Assembly: GCA_029202445.1 (NCBI GenBank)
Contig: CP119321.1
Coordinates: 2,356,001-2,420,000 of the forward strand
DNA length: 64,000 nt
Source: Candidatus Microbacterium phytovorans
GTDB taxonomy: Bacteria > Actinomycetota > Actinomycetes > Actinomycetales > Microbacteriaceae
Direction of reading: 5' to 3'
Every line of letters begins with the position of its first letter. Within the stretch, counting starts at the first letter, position 1. The position numbers and the translations under genes were made by a program. Shown here one piece after another: positions 18,155 through 26,462 of this stretch. The notes beneath the pieces were generated by a model. The model ran no database searches. It was not told the DNA's origin and was given only the letters and a program-made list of their open reading frames with translations.

Positions 18155-18460
18155 TTACCAGCTGGACTTGGTCACGCCGGGCAGCTCGCCACGGTGCGCC
18201 ATGTCGCGGAAGCGGACACGCGAGATGCCGAACTTCGAGAGGTGGCCACGGGGGCGACCGTCGATGGCGTCGCGGTTGCGAAGACGCACCGGCGACGCGT
18301 TGCGCGGCAGCTTCTGCAGGCCGACACGGGCCGCCTCGCGGGCCTCGTCGGTCGCGTTCGGGTCGACGAGGGTCTTCTTCAGCTCGGCACGCTTCTCGGC
18401 GTAACGGGCGACGACCTCCTCGCGCTGGTTGTTGCGCGCGATCTTGCTCTTCTTGGCCAT
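18155..18460 (-). CDS. rpsN: 30S ribosomal protein S14 (zinc-independent, 101-residue form)
   Basis: A full-length 101-residue S14 of the long type. It has no CxxC zinc ribbon; the conserved C-terminal core is [18 protein letters not shown]. It binds 16S rRNA in the 30S head. It is third in rpmB-rpmG-rpsN, 4 bp after rpmG. In mycobacteria the same trio of Cys-free paralogues is under Zur control (family knowledge), but no Zur box is seen upstream of this one. Confidence 0.97.
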   Translation of the reverse strand: MAKKSKIARNNQREEVVARYAEKRAELKKTLVDPNATDEAREAARVGLQKLPRNASPVRLRNRDAIDGRPRGHLSKFGISRVRFRDMAHRGELPGVTKSSW

Positions 18461-18464
18461 GAGA

Positions 18465-18635
18465 TCAGCGCTCCTCTCGGAATTCGACGTGCTTGCGGAT
18501 CACCGGGTCGTACTTCTTCAGCACGATGCGGTCGGGGTTGTTGCGGCGGTTCTTGCGCGTCACGTAGGTGTACCCCGTGCCGGCGGTCGAACGCAGCTTG
18601 ATGATCGGACGGACGTCCTGAGCCTTCTTCGCCAT
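18465..18635 (-). CDS. rpmG: 50S ribosomal protein L33
   Basis: A 56-residue L33 that reads [20 protein letters not shown] at the start and ends KHVEFREER. It has no cysteine, so it is the zinc-free form. The ATG overlaps the rpmB stop by one base (TAATG), which indicates translational coupling. Confidence 0.96.
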   Translation of the reverse strand: MAKKAQDVRPIIKLRSTAGTGYTYVTRKNRRNNPDRIVLKKYDPVIRKHVEFREER

Positions 18636-18871
18636 TAGAGCTTCACACCCTTCGCGAGGAGGTCCTTCACGACCGACTCGATGCCGCGGGCGTCGATGAC
18701 CTTGATGCCCTTAGCCGAGACGTTCAGCTTGATGTTGCGACCAAGCGAAGGAACGTAATAGGTCTTCTTCTGCACGTTCGGGTCGAAGCGGCGCTTCGTC
18801 CGGCGGTGCGAGTGCGAGATGTTGTGACCGAAGCCGGGAACTGCTCCAGTCACCTGGCACACTGCTGCCAT
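18635..18871 (-). CDS. rpmB: 50S ribosomal protein L28
   Basis: A 78-residue L28 with the conserved [20 protein letters not shown] segment. Only one Cys (residue 5) is present, so the four-Cys zinc site is absent. It is the first gene of the rpmB-rpmG-rpsN operon and has a good AAGGAG site before the ATG. The upstream region shows no TGAnAATnATTnTCA-like Zur box. Confidence 0.96.
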   Translation of the reverse strand: MAAVCQVTGAVPGFGHNISHSHRRTKRRFDPNVQKKTYYVPSLGRNIKLNVSAKGIKVIDARGIESVVKDLLAKGVKL

Positions 18872-18963
18872 AGTGATGTCTCCTTAGTACCGTGAGGCCG
18901 GACGGCCCCACCCAAGATCCCTTGTCTGCATTTCGCACGCAGCCGAACCCCGCCCGGATGTAC

Positions 18964-19210
18964 CGGTCGTTGAGCGAGAAGCGAGTCGAAACGCGAACTG
19001 CGTGCTGGAGTGCGCGCAGACGAAGAGTCAGTCTAGCACGGGGGGCGTGTCGGCCGTTTCGTCTCGCTCCGCTCGCTCAACGACCGGGGGGTCCGCTCGC
19101 CCAACGACCGGGGGGACAGTGTCGCCCGTTTCGTCTCGCTCCGCTCGCTCAACGACCGGGGGGTCCGCTCGCTCAACGACCGGGGGGGACGCTCGCTCAA
19201 CGACCGGGGG
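18964..19210. repeat. Cluster of GGTCGTTGAGCGAG repeat elements
   Basis: One diverged copy on the plus strand (18964-18993) and two long inverted copies (19056-19090 and 19128-19163) of a roughly 34-bp element that runs GTTTCGTCTCGCT...CTCAACGACCGG. Shorter pieces of the same unit lie at 19092-19115, 19163-19188 and 19191-19210. The same element recurs at 50773-50968. The last piece supplies the stop codon of the glycosylase gene. No other gene is visible between 18872 and 19196. Confidence 0.9.
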
Positions 19211-19862
19211 CGGCACCGCGCCCCCACCGGAACGCGGACACCGTGGCATCCCCCGGGATCCAGAACCGCCAGGGGAAGGCATCCGTGCCGGCGATCCCGG
19301 CCACTCCCACGCGAGGTCCCGTGGAGATGTCGGCGAGGGGAGCCGACGGGAGGTGCAACCTGGCGACCGCTCCGTCCTGCGGTGCGCCCGTGACGGCGTC
19401 GATGCCGTCGTGACGTGGATGCCGGAGGCCGACGGCGTCGCCCAGCCGCCCCGGCCCGCGCGCGAGGTCACGGGGCGCACGCGCCGCCGGACGCCGCACC
19501 GCCGCGGCATCCTGTCCCTCGACGACCTCGCCGCCGCGCAGCAGGATTCCGCCCGCGACGCCCTCGGGACCACTCACGACGTTGACGCAGGAATGGATGC
19601 CGTGGCTGAGGTAGACGTACAGGTGGCCGGGCTCGCCCCACATCGTGGCGTTGCGGGCGGTCGGGCCCATGCGGGCGTGAGAACCGGGATCGGCCACGGG
19701 GCCGGTGCCCTGGCCGTGATACGCCTCGACCTCCGTGATCCGCACCGCGACGGTCGCACCGTCGACGGTCGTCCGCAGGAGTCCGCCGAGCAGCCGAGGC
19801 GCCACCTCGAGCGGAAGCCCCTGGAGCGCCTCCCGCGTCGCGGGCACGAGTGCGGTGGTCAT
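19197..19862 (-). CDS. mpg: 3-methyladenine DNA glycosylase (AAG/Mpg family)
   Basis: A 221-residue AAG-fold glycosylase that flips and excises alkylated purines. EVEAYHGQGTGPVADPGSH carries the catalytic Glu, followed by ARMGPTARNATMWGEPGHLYVYLSHGIHSCVNVV, a diagnostic AAG pattern. The protein ends in AAPGR-stop, and these final codons and the TGA come from a repeat element, so the natural C-terminus may have been altered. It overlaps the upstream beta-propeller gene by 4 bp (ATGA) and is the last gene of the zur-permease operon. Confidence 0.9.
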   Translation of the reverse strand: MTTALVPATREALQGLPLEVAPRLLGGLLRTTVDGATVAVRITEVEAYHGQGTGPVADPGSHARMGPTARNATMWGEPGHLYVYLSHGIHSCVNVVSGPEGVAGGILLRGGEVVEGQDAAAVRRPAARAPRDLARGPGRLGDAVGLRHPRHDGIDAVTGAPQDGAVARLHLPSAPLADISTGPRVGVAGIAGTDAFPWRFWIPGDATVSAFRWGRGAAPGR

Positions 19863-21301
19863 GGACGCGGGGCCGACTGGCACCAGGAGACGTCGAAGCC
19901 GCGCAGGGCGACGACCTCCTTTCCGTCGGCGAGCGAGACGACGTGCGTCTGCAGCCGCTCGGGCAGCGGCAGCTGGTAGCCGTCGTACGGGTTGTCCACG
20001 ATCTCCGGTGCCACCAGGAAGGCGGCGTACCGCCCGCTCGGCGAAACGCACGCCTGCATGAGCGTCGCGTCGGCGGCGACGTCGAAGACCGTGCGGGCCT
20101 CACCGTCGGCGTTCACGACGGCGACCGAGGTGGACTCGACGCTGATCCCCGCGTCGTCGAGCTTCGACAGCACGCGCACGGTACCGCCCGACCCGTCCGG
20201 GAGTCCGATCACCGACCACGCCTGGCCGAGGGCGGGATCGGTGGGCGGGAGGTCCCGCTCCTCCGCCGTCGCGAGGTCGATCGCGACGAGGCCGTCGACC
20301 CGCTCCACGATGGCCGTCGCCGAGCCGCGCGCGATGCCGTCGATCGCGATCGCATTGCCGAACGACACGGGCGCGCCGCCCGGGGTGACGAGGGTCAGCG
20401 CGCCGTCGAACGTGAGCATGAGGAGGCTGTCGGTGCCGGGCACGAACCGCCAGTCGTCCACGCGCGAGTCGCCCCCCTCGCGCTCCACGAGCGTGGGGGC
20501 CTCGTCGCCGCGCGACGCCGACAGGGATGCCGTGAAGAGCGCCGCCTCCCGCCCCGACTCCGCATCGATACCGGCATCCGTGAACAGGTAGCCGATGAGG
20601 TTGCCGCGGTCGGCGCTCTGCAGGTCGGTGACGGTGCCGTCGCCGGGCAGGGGGAGCTCGCGCCGCCCCTCGCCCTCGAGGTCGGTGACGACGAGGTGGG
20701 ACAGACCCGCGTCGTCGACGGTGGACATGACGAGGTGCCCCGCGGTCGCGCGGAAGTCCTCGATGTGGGGGTCGGTGAAGACGGGCACGGCGGCGTCGCC
20801 GGCGAGGTCGGTGCGGAAGACCGTATCGCCGCTCTCGGCCCGCTGCAGGATGTACACCTGCAGCGGCGGCGTCGAGAGAGTCTCCTCGATCGTCACGACA
20901 GGGCCGCCGCCGAGGCCCGTGACGCCGTCGATGCGCACGGTGTACTCGGTGTCGTCCCACAGCGGCAGAGCGAAACGCAGTCCGACGCTGCGGCCGGACG
21001 TGTCGACGGTGAAGTCCGCCGCCGGGGTGACGGTGACCTGCGACGGGTCGATCTCCTCGAGCGACTGACTCGTCGTGAAGATGACGCGCGAACCGGATGC
21101 CGTGACCGCTGCGGTCGGATCGAACTCGACCGACGTGACCCGCGGCCCCTGCGCCGTCGTCAGCGCCGCCCCGCCCAGCGCCACCGCCGCGAGGATGCCG
21201 ACGACCACCGCGAACGCGACCGCGAACGCCCGCCCGCGGCGACGGCGGGTGCGGGCGCGGCGGGTGGCGTCGGGGGTGCGCGGACGGGCGTCGGTCGTCA
21301 C
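19859..21301 (-). CDS. Membrane-anchored beta-propeller-like protein, function unknown
   Basis: A 480-residue protein with a very basic cytoplasmic start (RRARTRRRRGR), one membrane helix (about 24-48), an Ig-like segment, and then about six repeats resembling TolB/PD40 blades (phrases such as ADRGNLIGYLFTDAG, VDDWRFVPGTDSLLMLTFDG, ACVSPSGRYAAFLVAPE). The start is GTG 21301, two bases after the stop of the TIGR03943 gene. It is likely an extracellular sensor or scaffold. The operon context (metal genes before, DNA repair after) does not settle its role. Confidence 0.75.
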   Translation of the reverse strand: MTTDARPRTPDATRRARTRRRRGRAFAVAFAVVVGILAAVALGGAALTTAQGPRVTSVEFDPTAAVTASGSRVIFTTSQSLEEIDPSQVTVTPAADFTVDTSGRSVGLRFALPLWDDTEYTVRIDGVTGLGGGPVVTIEETLSTPPLQVYILQRAESGDTVFRTDLAGDAAVPVFTDPHIEDFRATAGHLVMSTVDDAGLSHLVVTDLEGEGRRELPLPGDGTVTDLQSADRGNLIGYLFTDAGIDAESGREAALFTASLSASRGDEAPTLVEREGGDSRVDDWRFVPGTDSLLMLTFDGALTLVTPGGAPVSFGNAIAIDGIARGSATAIVERVDGLVAIDLATAEERDLPPTDPALGQAWSVIGLPDGSGGTVRVLSKLDDAGISVESTSVAVVNADGEARTVFDVAADATLMQACVSPSGRYAAFLVAPEIVDNPYDGYQLPLPERLQTHVVSLADGKEVVALRGFDVSWCQSAPRP

Positions 21302-21303
21302 GG

Positions 21304-22149
21304 TCAGTACTCGTAGGGGTCGCGGGGCTCGTCGATCGTGTCGACGGAGGTCGCCTGCACCTGCAGCCGGCCGTCGATGTCGCGGATGGTCCCCGTCACG
21401 GTCACCCACTGCCCCGTCGGGAGATCGGCGGGCGCAGCGGATGCCGCGGCGTCCGTGATCGGCACGCTCGCCGGCTGGGCGTCGATCACGCAGTGCGTGA
21501 TGACGAGACGGGTGAGCCCGAACCCGGCGTCGGAGGGGGTGACGAAGCCCGTGAGGGTGACTTCGTCGCCGTCGAAGGCTTCGGGGTTGGTGGCCGTCGC
21601 GAACACGCTCGCCCATTCGCCGACCCCGAACGACGCCGTGTCTCCGGTCGCGGCGAGGGCGACGGTGTCGGCGCCCTGGAAGAGGGGCGGGGCTCCCGTG
21701 TCGCGCGACATGGCGAGCTCGGCCGACAGCGTCGCGGGCGGGACGAGCACGATGGCGGCGACGATGCCCGTCGCGAGCACGCCGCCCGCGCCGATCGCCG
21801 CGCCGCCGAGCACCGCCGCGGGGCGGAGCGGTCGGCGGGTGTCGTGCGCGTGACCGTCGTGGGCGTAGCCGTGGTCGGTGTCGTGGGTGTCGTGCGTGTG
21901 GTGGGCGTGGGCGCCCGCATCGCCGTGGTCGTGGCCGTGGTCGGCCTCGGCGCCCAGCGGCAGGGCGAAGCTCACGACCGACCCCAGCAGCACGAGCACC
22001 GACATCGACACCGCGAACCAGTTCGACGACGGGTTGATGTAGAGCGCGAGCTGGTCGGTGACGGCGAGCGCGATCGTCACGGCGGCGAGGCCCGACGCCA
22101 AACCGACGCCGAGCAGGCGGGTGCCGAAGCGGCCGAGGAACTCAGACAA
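21304..22149 (-). CDS. TIGR03943-family protein (partner of the DUF318 permease)
   Basis: A 281-residue protein with N-terminal membrane helices, a cytoplasmic or periplasmic His/Asp-rich stretch (about 70-103, with over ten His), another helix, and a C-terminal OB-like domain (GEWVTVTGTIRDIDGRLQVQ-type pattern, including a conserved HCVIDA). Family members always pair with YraQ/DUF318 permeases, which is so here: the two overlap by 8 bp. The His-rich loop and the neighbouring zur gene suggest a metal role. Confidence 0.85.
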   Translation of the reverse strand: MSEFLGRFGTRLLGVGLASGLAAVTIALAVTDQLALYINPSSNWFAVSMSVLVLLGSVVSFALPLGAEADHGHDHGDAGAHAHHTHDTHDTDHGYAHDGHAHDTRRPLRPAAVLGGAAIGAGGVLATGIVAAIVLVPPATLSAELAMSRDTGAPPLFQGADTVALAATGDTASFGVGEWASVFATATNPEAFDGDEVTLTGFVTPSDAGFGLTRLVITHCVIDAQPASVPITDAAASAAPADLPTGQWVTVTGTIRDIDGRLQVQATSVDTIDEPRDPYEY

Positions 22150-23137
22150 GGAGGTTCACCACCCCTCCGACGGCGATCGCGAAGAGCACGATGACGACCA
22201 CGAGCCCGGCGAGCACCTTCGTGCGGAAGGTCGTGCGCAGCAGCGCCAGCATCTTCACATCGATGAGCGGGCCGACCAGCAGGAACGCGACGATCGACCC
22301 GGGAGTGAACGTCGAGGCGAACGACAGCGCCACGAAGGAGTCGACGTTCGAGCAGATCGAGACGATCATCGCGAGCGCGATCATCGCGACGATCGACAGC
22401 ACGGGGTTCGAACCGATCGCCAGCAGCGCCTCGCGCGGCACGATCACCTGCACCGCACCGGCGAGCGCCGAACCGATGACGAGCGCCGGCATGACGGCGC
22501 GGAGCTCCACGACGAACTGCGCGAGGCTGCGACGTCCGCGCCCGCCGCTCTCGGTCTCGGCGATCTCGCACGTCGCACGGAAGCGGTCGGTGAGCAGCCC
22601 GTCGGGGTCGGGGTGGCGGCTGTAGAGCCAGCCGATGAGGTTGGCGACGACATACCCGCCGACGAGCCGCGCGATGAGGATGCCGTCGTCGAACCCGAAC
22701 GCCTGGTGCGTCGTGATGATGACGATCGGGTTGACGATGGGTGCGGCGATGAGGAAGGTGAGTGACTCGGGCACCGTGAAGCCGCGCATCAGAAGGCCGC
22801 GCGCGAACGGCACGTTGCCGCATTCGCACACCGGGACGAGCATGCCCAGCAGCGACAGGACGGCGCGGCGTCCCCAGGGGTTGCGTGGCATCCATCGTTC
22901 TATCGCCCCCGGCGGTACCCACACCTGCACGACGATCGACAGCATGACGCCGAGCACGACGAACGGCAGCGACTCGATGAGCACGCTGAGGGCGAGGGTC
23001 AGCCCGTCCTGCGCCCGCGTGGGCAGCTCCGGGCCGGGCGCGAGGAGCGCGAGCGCCAGGATCGCCCCGACGACCCCCACCCCCACGGCGACCGCGCCCG
23101 CTGTGCGCAGCGGCGCGGTGCGGGTGTCAGCGGTCAC
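22142..23137 (-). CDS. YraQ/DUF318-type permease
   Basis: A 331-residue membrane protein with eight or more helices in two inverted halves. A conserved PVCECGNVP motif (about residue 100) contains a CxC pair, and IAAPIVNPIV and SNVDSFVALSFA are the other signatures. Proposed roles are metal or metalloid efflux. It overlaps zur by 11 bp and the TIGR03943 gene by 8 bp, so the three form one translationally linked unit, probably zinc-responsive. Confidence 0.88.
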   Translation of the reverse strand: MTADTRTAPLRTAGAVAVGVGVVGAILALALLAPGPELPTRAQDGLTLALSVLIESLPFVVLGVMLSIVVQVWVPPGAIERWMPRNPWGRRAVLSLLGMLVPVCECGNVPFARGLLMRGFTVPESLTFLIAAPIVNPIVIITTHQAFGFDDGILIARLVGGYVVANLIGWLYSRHPDPDGLLTDRFRATCEIAETESGGRGRRSLAQFVVELRAVMPALVIGSALAGAVQVIVPREALLAIGSNPVLSIVAMIALAMIVSICSNVDSFVALSFASTFTPGSIVAFLLVGPLIDVKMLALLRTTFRTKVLAGLVVVIVLFAIAVGGVVNLLV

Positions 23138-23531
23138 GTCCCGCCGCGGCGGTGCAGTCGGCGCAGAGTCCGAAGATGTCGACGACGTGCTCCGCGCGGG
23201 TGAAGCCGTTCGCGGCAGCCGTGCGCTGCGCCCATTCCTCGACGTCGGTGGCCTGGATCTCGACCGTCGTGCCGCAGTTGCGGCAGATCAGGTGGTGATG
23301 GTGGCCGTCGCTCGAGCAGGCGCGATAGATGGCTTCGCCCTCGGGACTTTGCAGCTGGTCGGCTTCGCCGCTGGCGGCGAGCGTCGCGAGGGCCCGGTAG
23401 ACCGTCGCCAGGCCGATACCCGTGTTGTCGTCGCGGAGCGCCGCGTGGAGGTCCTGTGCGCTCACGAACCCCTGGGTGTCGGAGAGCGCCGCGCGGACGC
23501 GGTCGCGCTGCCAGGTGTTGCGCTGGGCCAT
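23127..23531 (-). CDS. zur: Fur-family zinc uptake regulator (Zur)
   Basis: A 134-residue Fur-family repressor. The winged helix is at about 5-80 (LATVYRALATLAASGEADQ). The metal-binding half has HHHHLICRNCG and a terminal CADC pair forming the structural zinc site. Its neighbours are znuB and znuC on one side and the YraQ/TIGR03943 pair on the other, which argues for Zur rather than Fur. It follows znuB by 161 bp. The probable target site is the palindrome upstream of znuA. Confidence 0.9.
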   Translation of the reverse strand: MAQRNTWQRDRVRAALSDTQGFVSAQDLHAALRDDNTGIGLATVYRALATLAASGEADQLQSPEGEAIYRACSSDGHHHHLICRNCGTTVEIQATDVEEWAQRTAAANGFTRAEHVVDIFGLCADCTAAAGRDR

Positions 23532-23596
23532 GCCGGCGAGTCTACCGCCGCCGTTTCAGAGGCGGCTGGGAGGCGGGGCCCCGGGCCAGGCGTGGG

Positions 23597-23672
23597 TAAC
23601 TCCTTCGATCCGTCGCGTGGAGCCTCCTCCCGGCCGGTTGCGGCGGGTGCGTCGCCCGATCTGGAGGAGTTA
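23597..23672. repeat. Degenerate palindromic element between zur and znuB
   Basis: TAACTCCT (23597-23604) and AGGAGTTA (23665-23672) form an inverted repeat around about 60 bp. The arms resemble the CACAACTCCGG-type arms of the palindromes at 32331 and 43811. Confidence 0.4.
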
Positions 23673-23692
23673 GCCGCGGCCGCCGCGGGCGA

Positions 23693-24559
23693 TCAGGCGG
23701 CGCGGGCGCGGACGACGCGGCCCCGGCGGGAGCCGACGAGGCGGCAGACGAGGTAGATGAGGAACGAGATCGTCGTGATGTAGGGGCTCACGGGGAGCGT
23801 GCCCATGACCGCGAGAAGGATGCCGCCGACCGCCGCCGCCACGCCGAACACGGCCGACAGTACGGGCACCGCGACCGGTCCGCTGGCGACGCGCATCGCC
23901 GCCGCCGCCGGCGTGACGAGGAGCGCCATGACCAGGAGCGCGCCGATGATGTGCACCGCGACGGCCACGACGAGACCGAGCAGCAGCATGAAGCCCAGTG
24001 ACACGATCGTCGTCGGCACGCCGCGAGCGGCAGCGGACTGCGGGTCGAGGGAGTCGAAGCGCAGCGGCCGCCACATCAGCAGCAGGGCGATCAGCACGAA
24101 CGCCGAGATCGCGACGAGCCAGCCCAGCTGCGCGTTCTGCACCGACACGATCTGCCCCGTGAGCAGGCTGAAGCGGTTGGCGCTACGGCCGTCGTAGAGC
24201 GACAGGAACAGGATGCCGAGGCCGAGGCCGAACGGCATGAGCACACCGATGATCGAGTTGCGGTCGCGGGCGCGGGCTCCGAGCCAACCGATCAGACCGG
24301 CGGCGATGAGCGACCCGACGACCGAGCCCGAGACGACGTCGACGCCGATGAGGAGCGCGGCGGCGGCGCCGGCGAAGGACAGCTCGCTGATGCCGTGCAC
24401 GGCGAACGCCATGTCGCGCTGCATCACGAAGACCCCGATCAGGCCGCCGACGAGGCCGAGGATCGCCCCCGCCCACAGCGAGTTCGACACGAGGGCGAGG
24501 ATCGCACCGTAGTCGGCGAGACCGCCGAACATGGCATCCCCGATGTCGGACCAGTTCAC
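23693..24559 (-). CDS. znuB: Zinc/manganese ABC transporter permease
   Basis: A 288-residue permease of the ABC-3 family with eight or nine helices. The conserved FAVHGISELSFAGAAAALL segment lies near residue 60. It works with ZnuC (overlap 4 bp) and with the binding protein ZnuA encoded 37 kb away at 62351-63424. Zinc rather than manganese is inferred from the Zur gene and the His-rich ZnuA. Confidence 0.93.
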   Translation of the reverse strand: MNWSDIGDAMFGGLADYGAILALVSNSLWAGAILGLVGGLIGVFVMQRDMAFAVHGISELSFAGAAAALLIGVDVVSGSVVGSLIAAGLIGWLGARARDRNSIIGVLMPFGLGLGILFLSLYDGRSANRFSLLTGQIVSVQNAQLGWLVAISAFVLIALLLMWRPLRFDSLDPQSAAARGVPTTIVSLGFMLLLGLVVAVAVHIIGALLVMALLVTPAAAAMRVASGPVAVPVLSAVFGVAAAVGGILLAVMGTLPVSPYITTISFLIYLVCRLVGSRRGRVVRARAA

Positions 24560-25353
24560 GCGTGGTCCCCCTCGTGATGGTGGTGCGACTCCTCGGCGTC
24601 GGGTGCGCCGACCACGACGAGCCGGTCGCCCGCGCGCAGCACGAAGACGGGGGCGCCGTACAGATCGGTGAGCACGGGCGAGGTGAGGACCTCCTGCGGC
24701 TTGCCGAGCGTGAAGCGGCCGTGGGCGATGTAGAGGATGCGGTCGACCTTGCCGAGGATCGGGTTGACGTCGTGGGTGACGAGGAGCACCGCCGCACCCG
24801 TCTTGCGGTGGTCGTCGATGAGTCGCACGACCGCCTGCTGATTGGCGAGATCGAGGCTCGTGAGGGGTTCGTCGCAGAGGAGGAGGCGCGGGTCGTCGGC
24901 GAGTGCCTGACCCACGCGGAGGCGCTGCTGCTCTCCGCCGGACAGCACGCCGACCGGCTCGTCGGCGAACGCGGAGGCCCCGACGGACTCGATGAGGGCG
25001 TCGATGCGCGCGCGGTCGCCGCGGCGCGGGAACGGCAGGCCGAAACGGTGGCCGTCGACGCCGAGGGCGACGAGGTCGCGCCCGCGCAGGGTCGTCTCAC
25101 TCAGCGGACGGGCTTGCGGCAGGTAGCCGATGCGGCGGTTGCCGCGGTGCTGCACGCGCTCGCCGAGGGCCGTGATGGTTCCCTCGCTGAGGGGCTCCAG
25201 ACCGAGGATCGCCCGCAGGAGCGTCGTCTTGCCGGAGCCCGAGGGGCCGAGCACGGCGACCAGCTCGCCGGGTTCGACGTCGAGGTCGAGGCCGCTCCAC
25301 AGCTCGCGCTCCCCCCGACGCAGGGCGGCGCCGCGGATCTCGAGCACGCTCAC
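24556..25353 (-). CDS. znuC: Zinc/manganese ABC transporter ATP-binding protein
   Basis: A 265-residue ABC ATPase. Walker A is GPSGSGKTTLL (about 36-46), the signature is LSGGEQQRLRVGQAL, and Walker B is LLLCDEPLTSLD. A His-rich C-terminus (ESHHHHEGDHA) may bind metal. GTG 25353 is six bases after a TAGTCT hexamer, so znuCB seems to have its own leaderless promoter. No Zur box is seen in the 64 bp before the flagellar island begins. Confidence 0.93.
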   Translation of the reverse strand: MSVLEIRGAALRRGERELWSGLDLDVEPGELVAVLGPSGSGKTTLLRAILGLEPLSEGTITALGERVQHRGNRRIGYLPQARPLSETTLRGRDLVALGVDGHRFGLPFPRRGDRARIDALIESVGASAFADEPVGVLSGGEQQRLRVGQALADDPRLLLCDEPLTSLDLANQQAVVRLIDDHRKTGAAVLLVTHDVNPILGKVDRILYIAHGRFTLGKPQEVLTSPVLTDLYGAPVFVLRAGDRLVVVGAPDAEESHHHHEGDHA

Positions 25354-25359
25354 CGCTCC

Positions 25360-25365
25360 AGACTA
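25360..25365 (-). promoter_or_regulatory. -10 element of a leaderless znuCB promoter
   Basis: On the minus strand TAGTCT (25365-25360) lies six bases before GTG 25353. It provides a start for znuCB independent of znuA. Confidence 0.45.
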
Positions 25366-25417
25366 TCGGCGCGCGAGCCGGCGGGAGCGGCGCCTGCGAC
25401 CGAATCCGACTGCGGGC

Positions 25418-25444
25418 CTAACGCGATCGCCGGGTGCGCCGATA
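25418..25444 (+). promoter_or_regulatory. Sigma-28 (FliA) promoter of flagellin
   Basis: CTAACG (25418-25423), a 15-bp spacer and CCGATA (25439-25444) match the flagellar sigma pattern seen seven times in the window. The expected transcript start is near 25451, giving a leader of about 75 bases. Confidence 0.88.
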
Positions 25445-25455
25445 AGGCACATCAC

Positions 25456-25517
25456 GGAGTCCACGGATGGACTCCCGGAGTCCAGGAAGGGCTCCCGCTG
25501 ACCCCAGTCACGGAGGA
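25456..25517 (+). promoter_or_regulatory. Flagellin mRNA leader with probable CsrA sites
   Basis: GGAGTCC (25456-25462) and GGACTCC (25469-25475) form a 7-bp stem that presents ACGGAT as a six-base loop, which fits the ANGGA hexaloop preferred by CsrA. A second ACGGA (25510-25514) overlaps the Shine-Dalgarno ACGGAGGA (25510-25517). The arrangement resembles the two CsrA sites in the Bacillus hag leader. GGACTCC can instead pair with a third GGAGTCC at 25477-25483. Confidence 0.65.
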
Positions 25518-25524
25518 ACACACC

Positions 25525-26349
25525 ATGGGTATGCAGATCAACACCAACGTGTCGGCGCTCAACGCCTACCGCAACCTGTCGAACACGCAGAACGACCTGT
25601 CGAAGTCGCTCGAGAAGCTCTCGAGCGGCCTGCGGATCAACCGCGCCGCGGACGACGCCGCCGGTCTCGCGATCTCCGAGGGACTCAAGTCCCAGATCGG
25701 TGGACTGAACGTCGCCGCCCGCAACGCCCAGGACGGCATCTCGGTCATCCAGACCGCGGAAGGCGCCCTGACCGAGGTGCACTCGATCCTGCAGCGCGTG
25801 CGCGACCTCGCGGTCCAGGCCGGCAACGACTCCAACAACGCCGACTCGCGCTCCGCCATCAAGACCGAGATCGACGCGCTGGGCTCCGAGCTCACGCGTC
25901 TCGCCTCGAGCACGAACTTCAACGGCATCAAGCTGCTGTCGGGCGGCTCCACGCTGACCTTCCAGGTCGGCGCCGGCGCCACCGCCGCGGAGGACCAGAT
26001 CGCGATCTCCCTCACCGACTTCGCCACCCTCGGCGCGACCGTGGGCGCGCTCACGGTCGACACGTCGGCGAACGCGCTGACCACCATCACGGCGATCGAC
26101 ACGCAGATCACGGCGGTCTCCACGGCACGCGCCAGCTACGGTGCGCTCCAGAACCGCTTCGAATCGACCATCAACAGCCTCAACGTGTCGGCGGAGAACC
26201 TGTCGGCGGCCAACAGCCGCATCCGCGACACCGACATGGCCTCCGAGATGGTCAAGTACACCGCGTCCAACATCCTGTCGCAGGCGGGCACCGCCATGCT
26301 CGCGCAGGCCAACCAGTCGAACCAGGGCGTCCTGCAGCTGCTGCGCTGA
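25525..26349 (+). CDS. fliC: Flagellin
   Basis: A 274-residue flagellin. The N-terminal D0/D1 coiled-coil has MQINTNVSALNAYRNLS and LSSGLRINRAADDAAGLAIS, and the C-terminal D1/D0 has SAANSRIRDTDMASEMVKYT and ends in NQGVLQLLR. The central D2/D3 region is almost missing (about 60 residues between the domains), so this is a minimal filament protein, as in Bacillus Hag. It has a strong SD, its own sigma-28 promoter and a terminator. Its export chaperone is likely FliS, and FliW may bind it. Confidence 0.97.
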   Translation: MGMQINTNVSALNAYRNLSNTQNDLSKSLEKLSSGLRINRAADDAAGLAISEGLKSQIGGLNVAARNAQDGISVIQTAEGALTEVHSILQRVRDLAVQAGNDSNNADSRSAIKTEIDALGSELTRLASSTNFNGIKLLSGGSTLTFQVGAGATAAEDQIAISLTDFATLGATVGALTVDTSANALTTITAIDTQITAVSTARASYGALQNRFESTINSLNVSAENLSAANSRIRDTDMASEMVKYTASNILSQAGTAMLAQANQSNQGVLQLLR

Positions 26350-26374
26350 CGCACAGCTCCTGCATGACCAACTG

Positions 26375-26415
26375 GACGGTGGGTCCCGTGGCATCCGGCT
26401 ACGGGACTCACCGTC
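26375..26415 (+). terminator. Terminator of flagellin
   Basis: A 15-bp stem with one G-U pair (26375-26389 with 26401-26415; GACGGTGGGTCCCGT and partner) and an 11-base loop, 25 bp after the fliC stop. Few T residues follow. Confidence 0.65.
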
Positions 26416-26462
26416 GATTCGGGGACGCTCCGCCCATTCCCCCGAGAACCGCCAGGAGCACG

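Noticed and set aside
18872..18960. Possible Zur site upstream of rpmB.
   Set aside because: No TGAnAATnATTnTCA palindrome is present; the closest sequence (TGCGAAATGCAGACA) does not form matching half-sites.
25363..25369. CCGATAG on the minus strand upstream of znuC looked like a sigma-28 -10.
   Set aside because: No CTAACG-like -35 lies 15 bp further upstream. TAGTCT at the correct leaderless distance from GTG 25353 explains the match.
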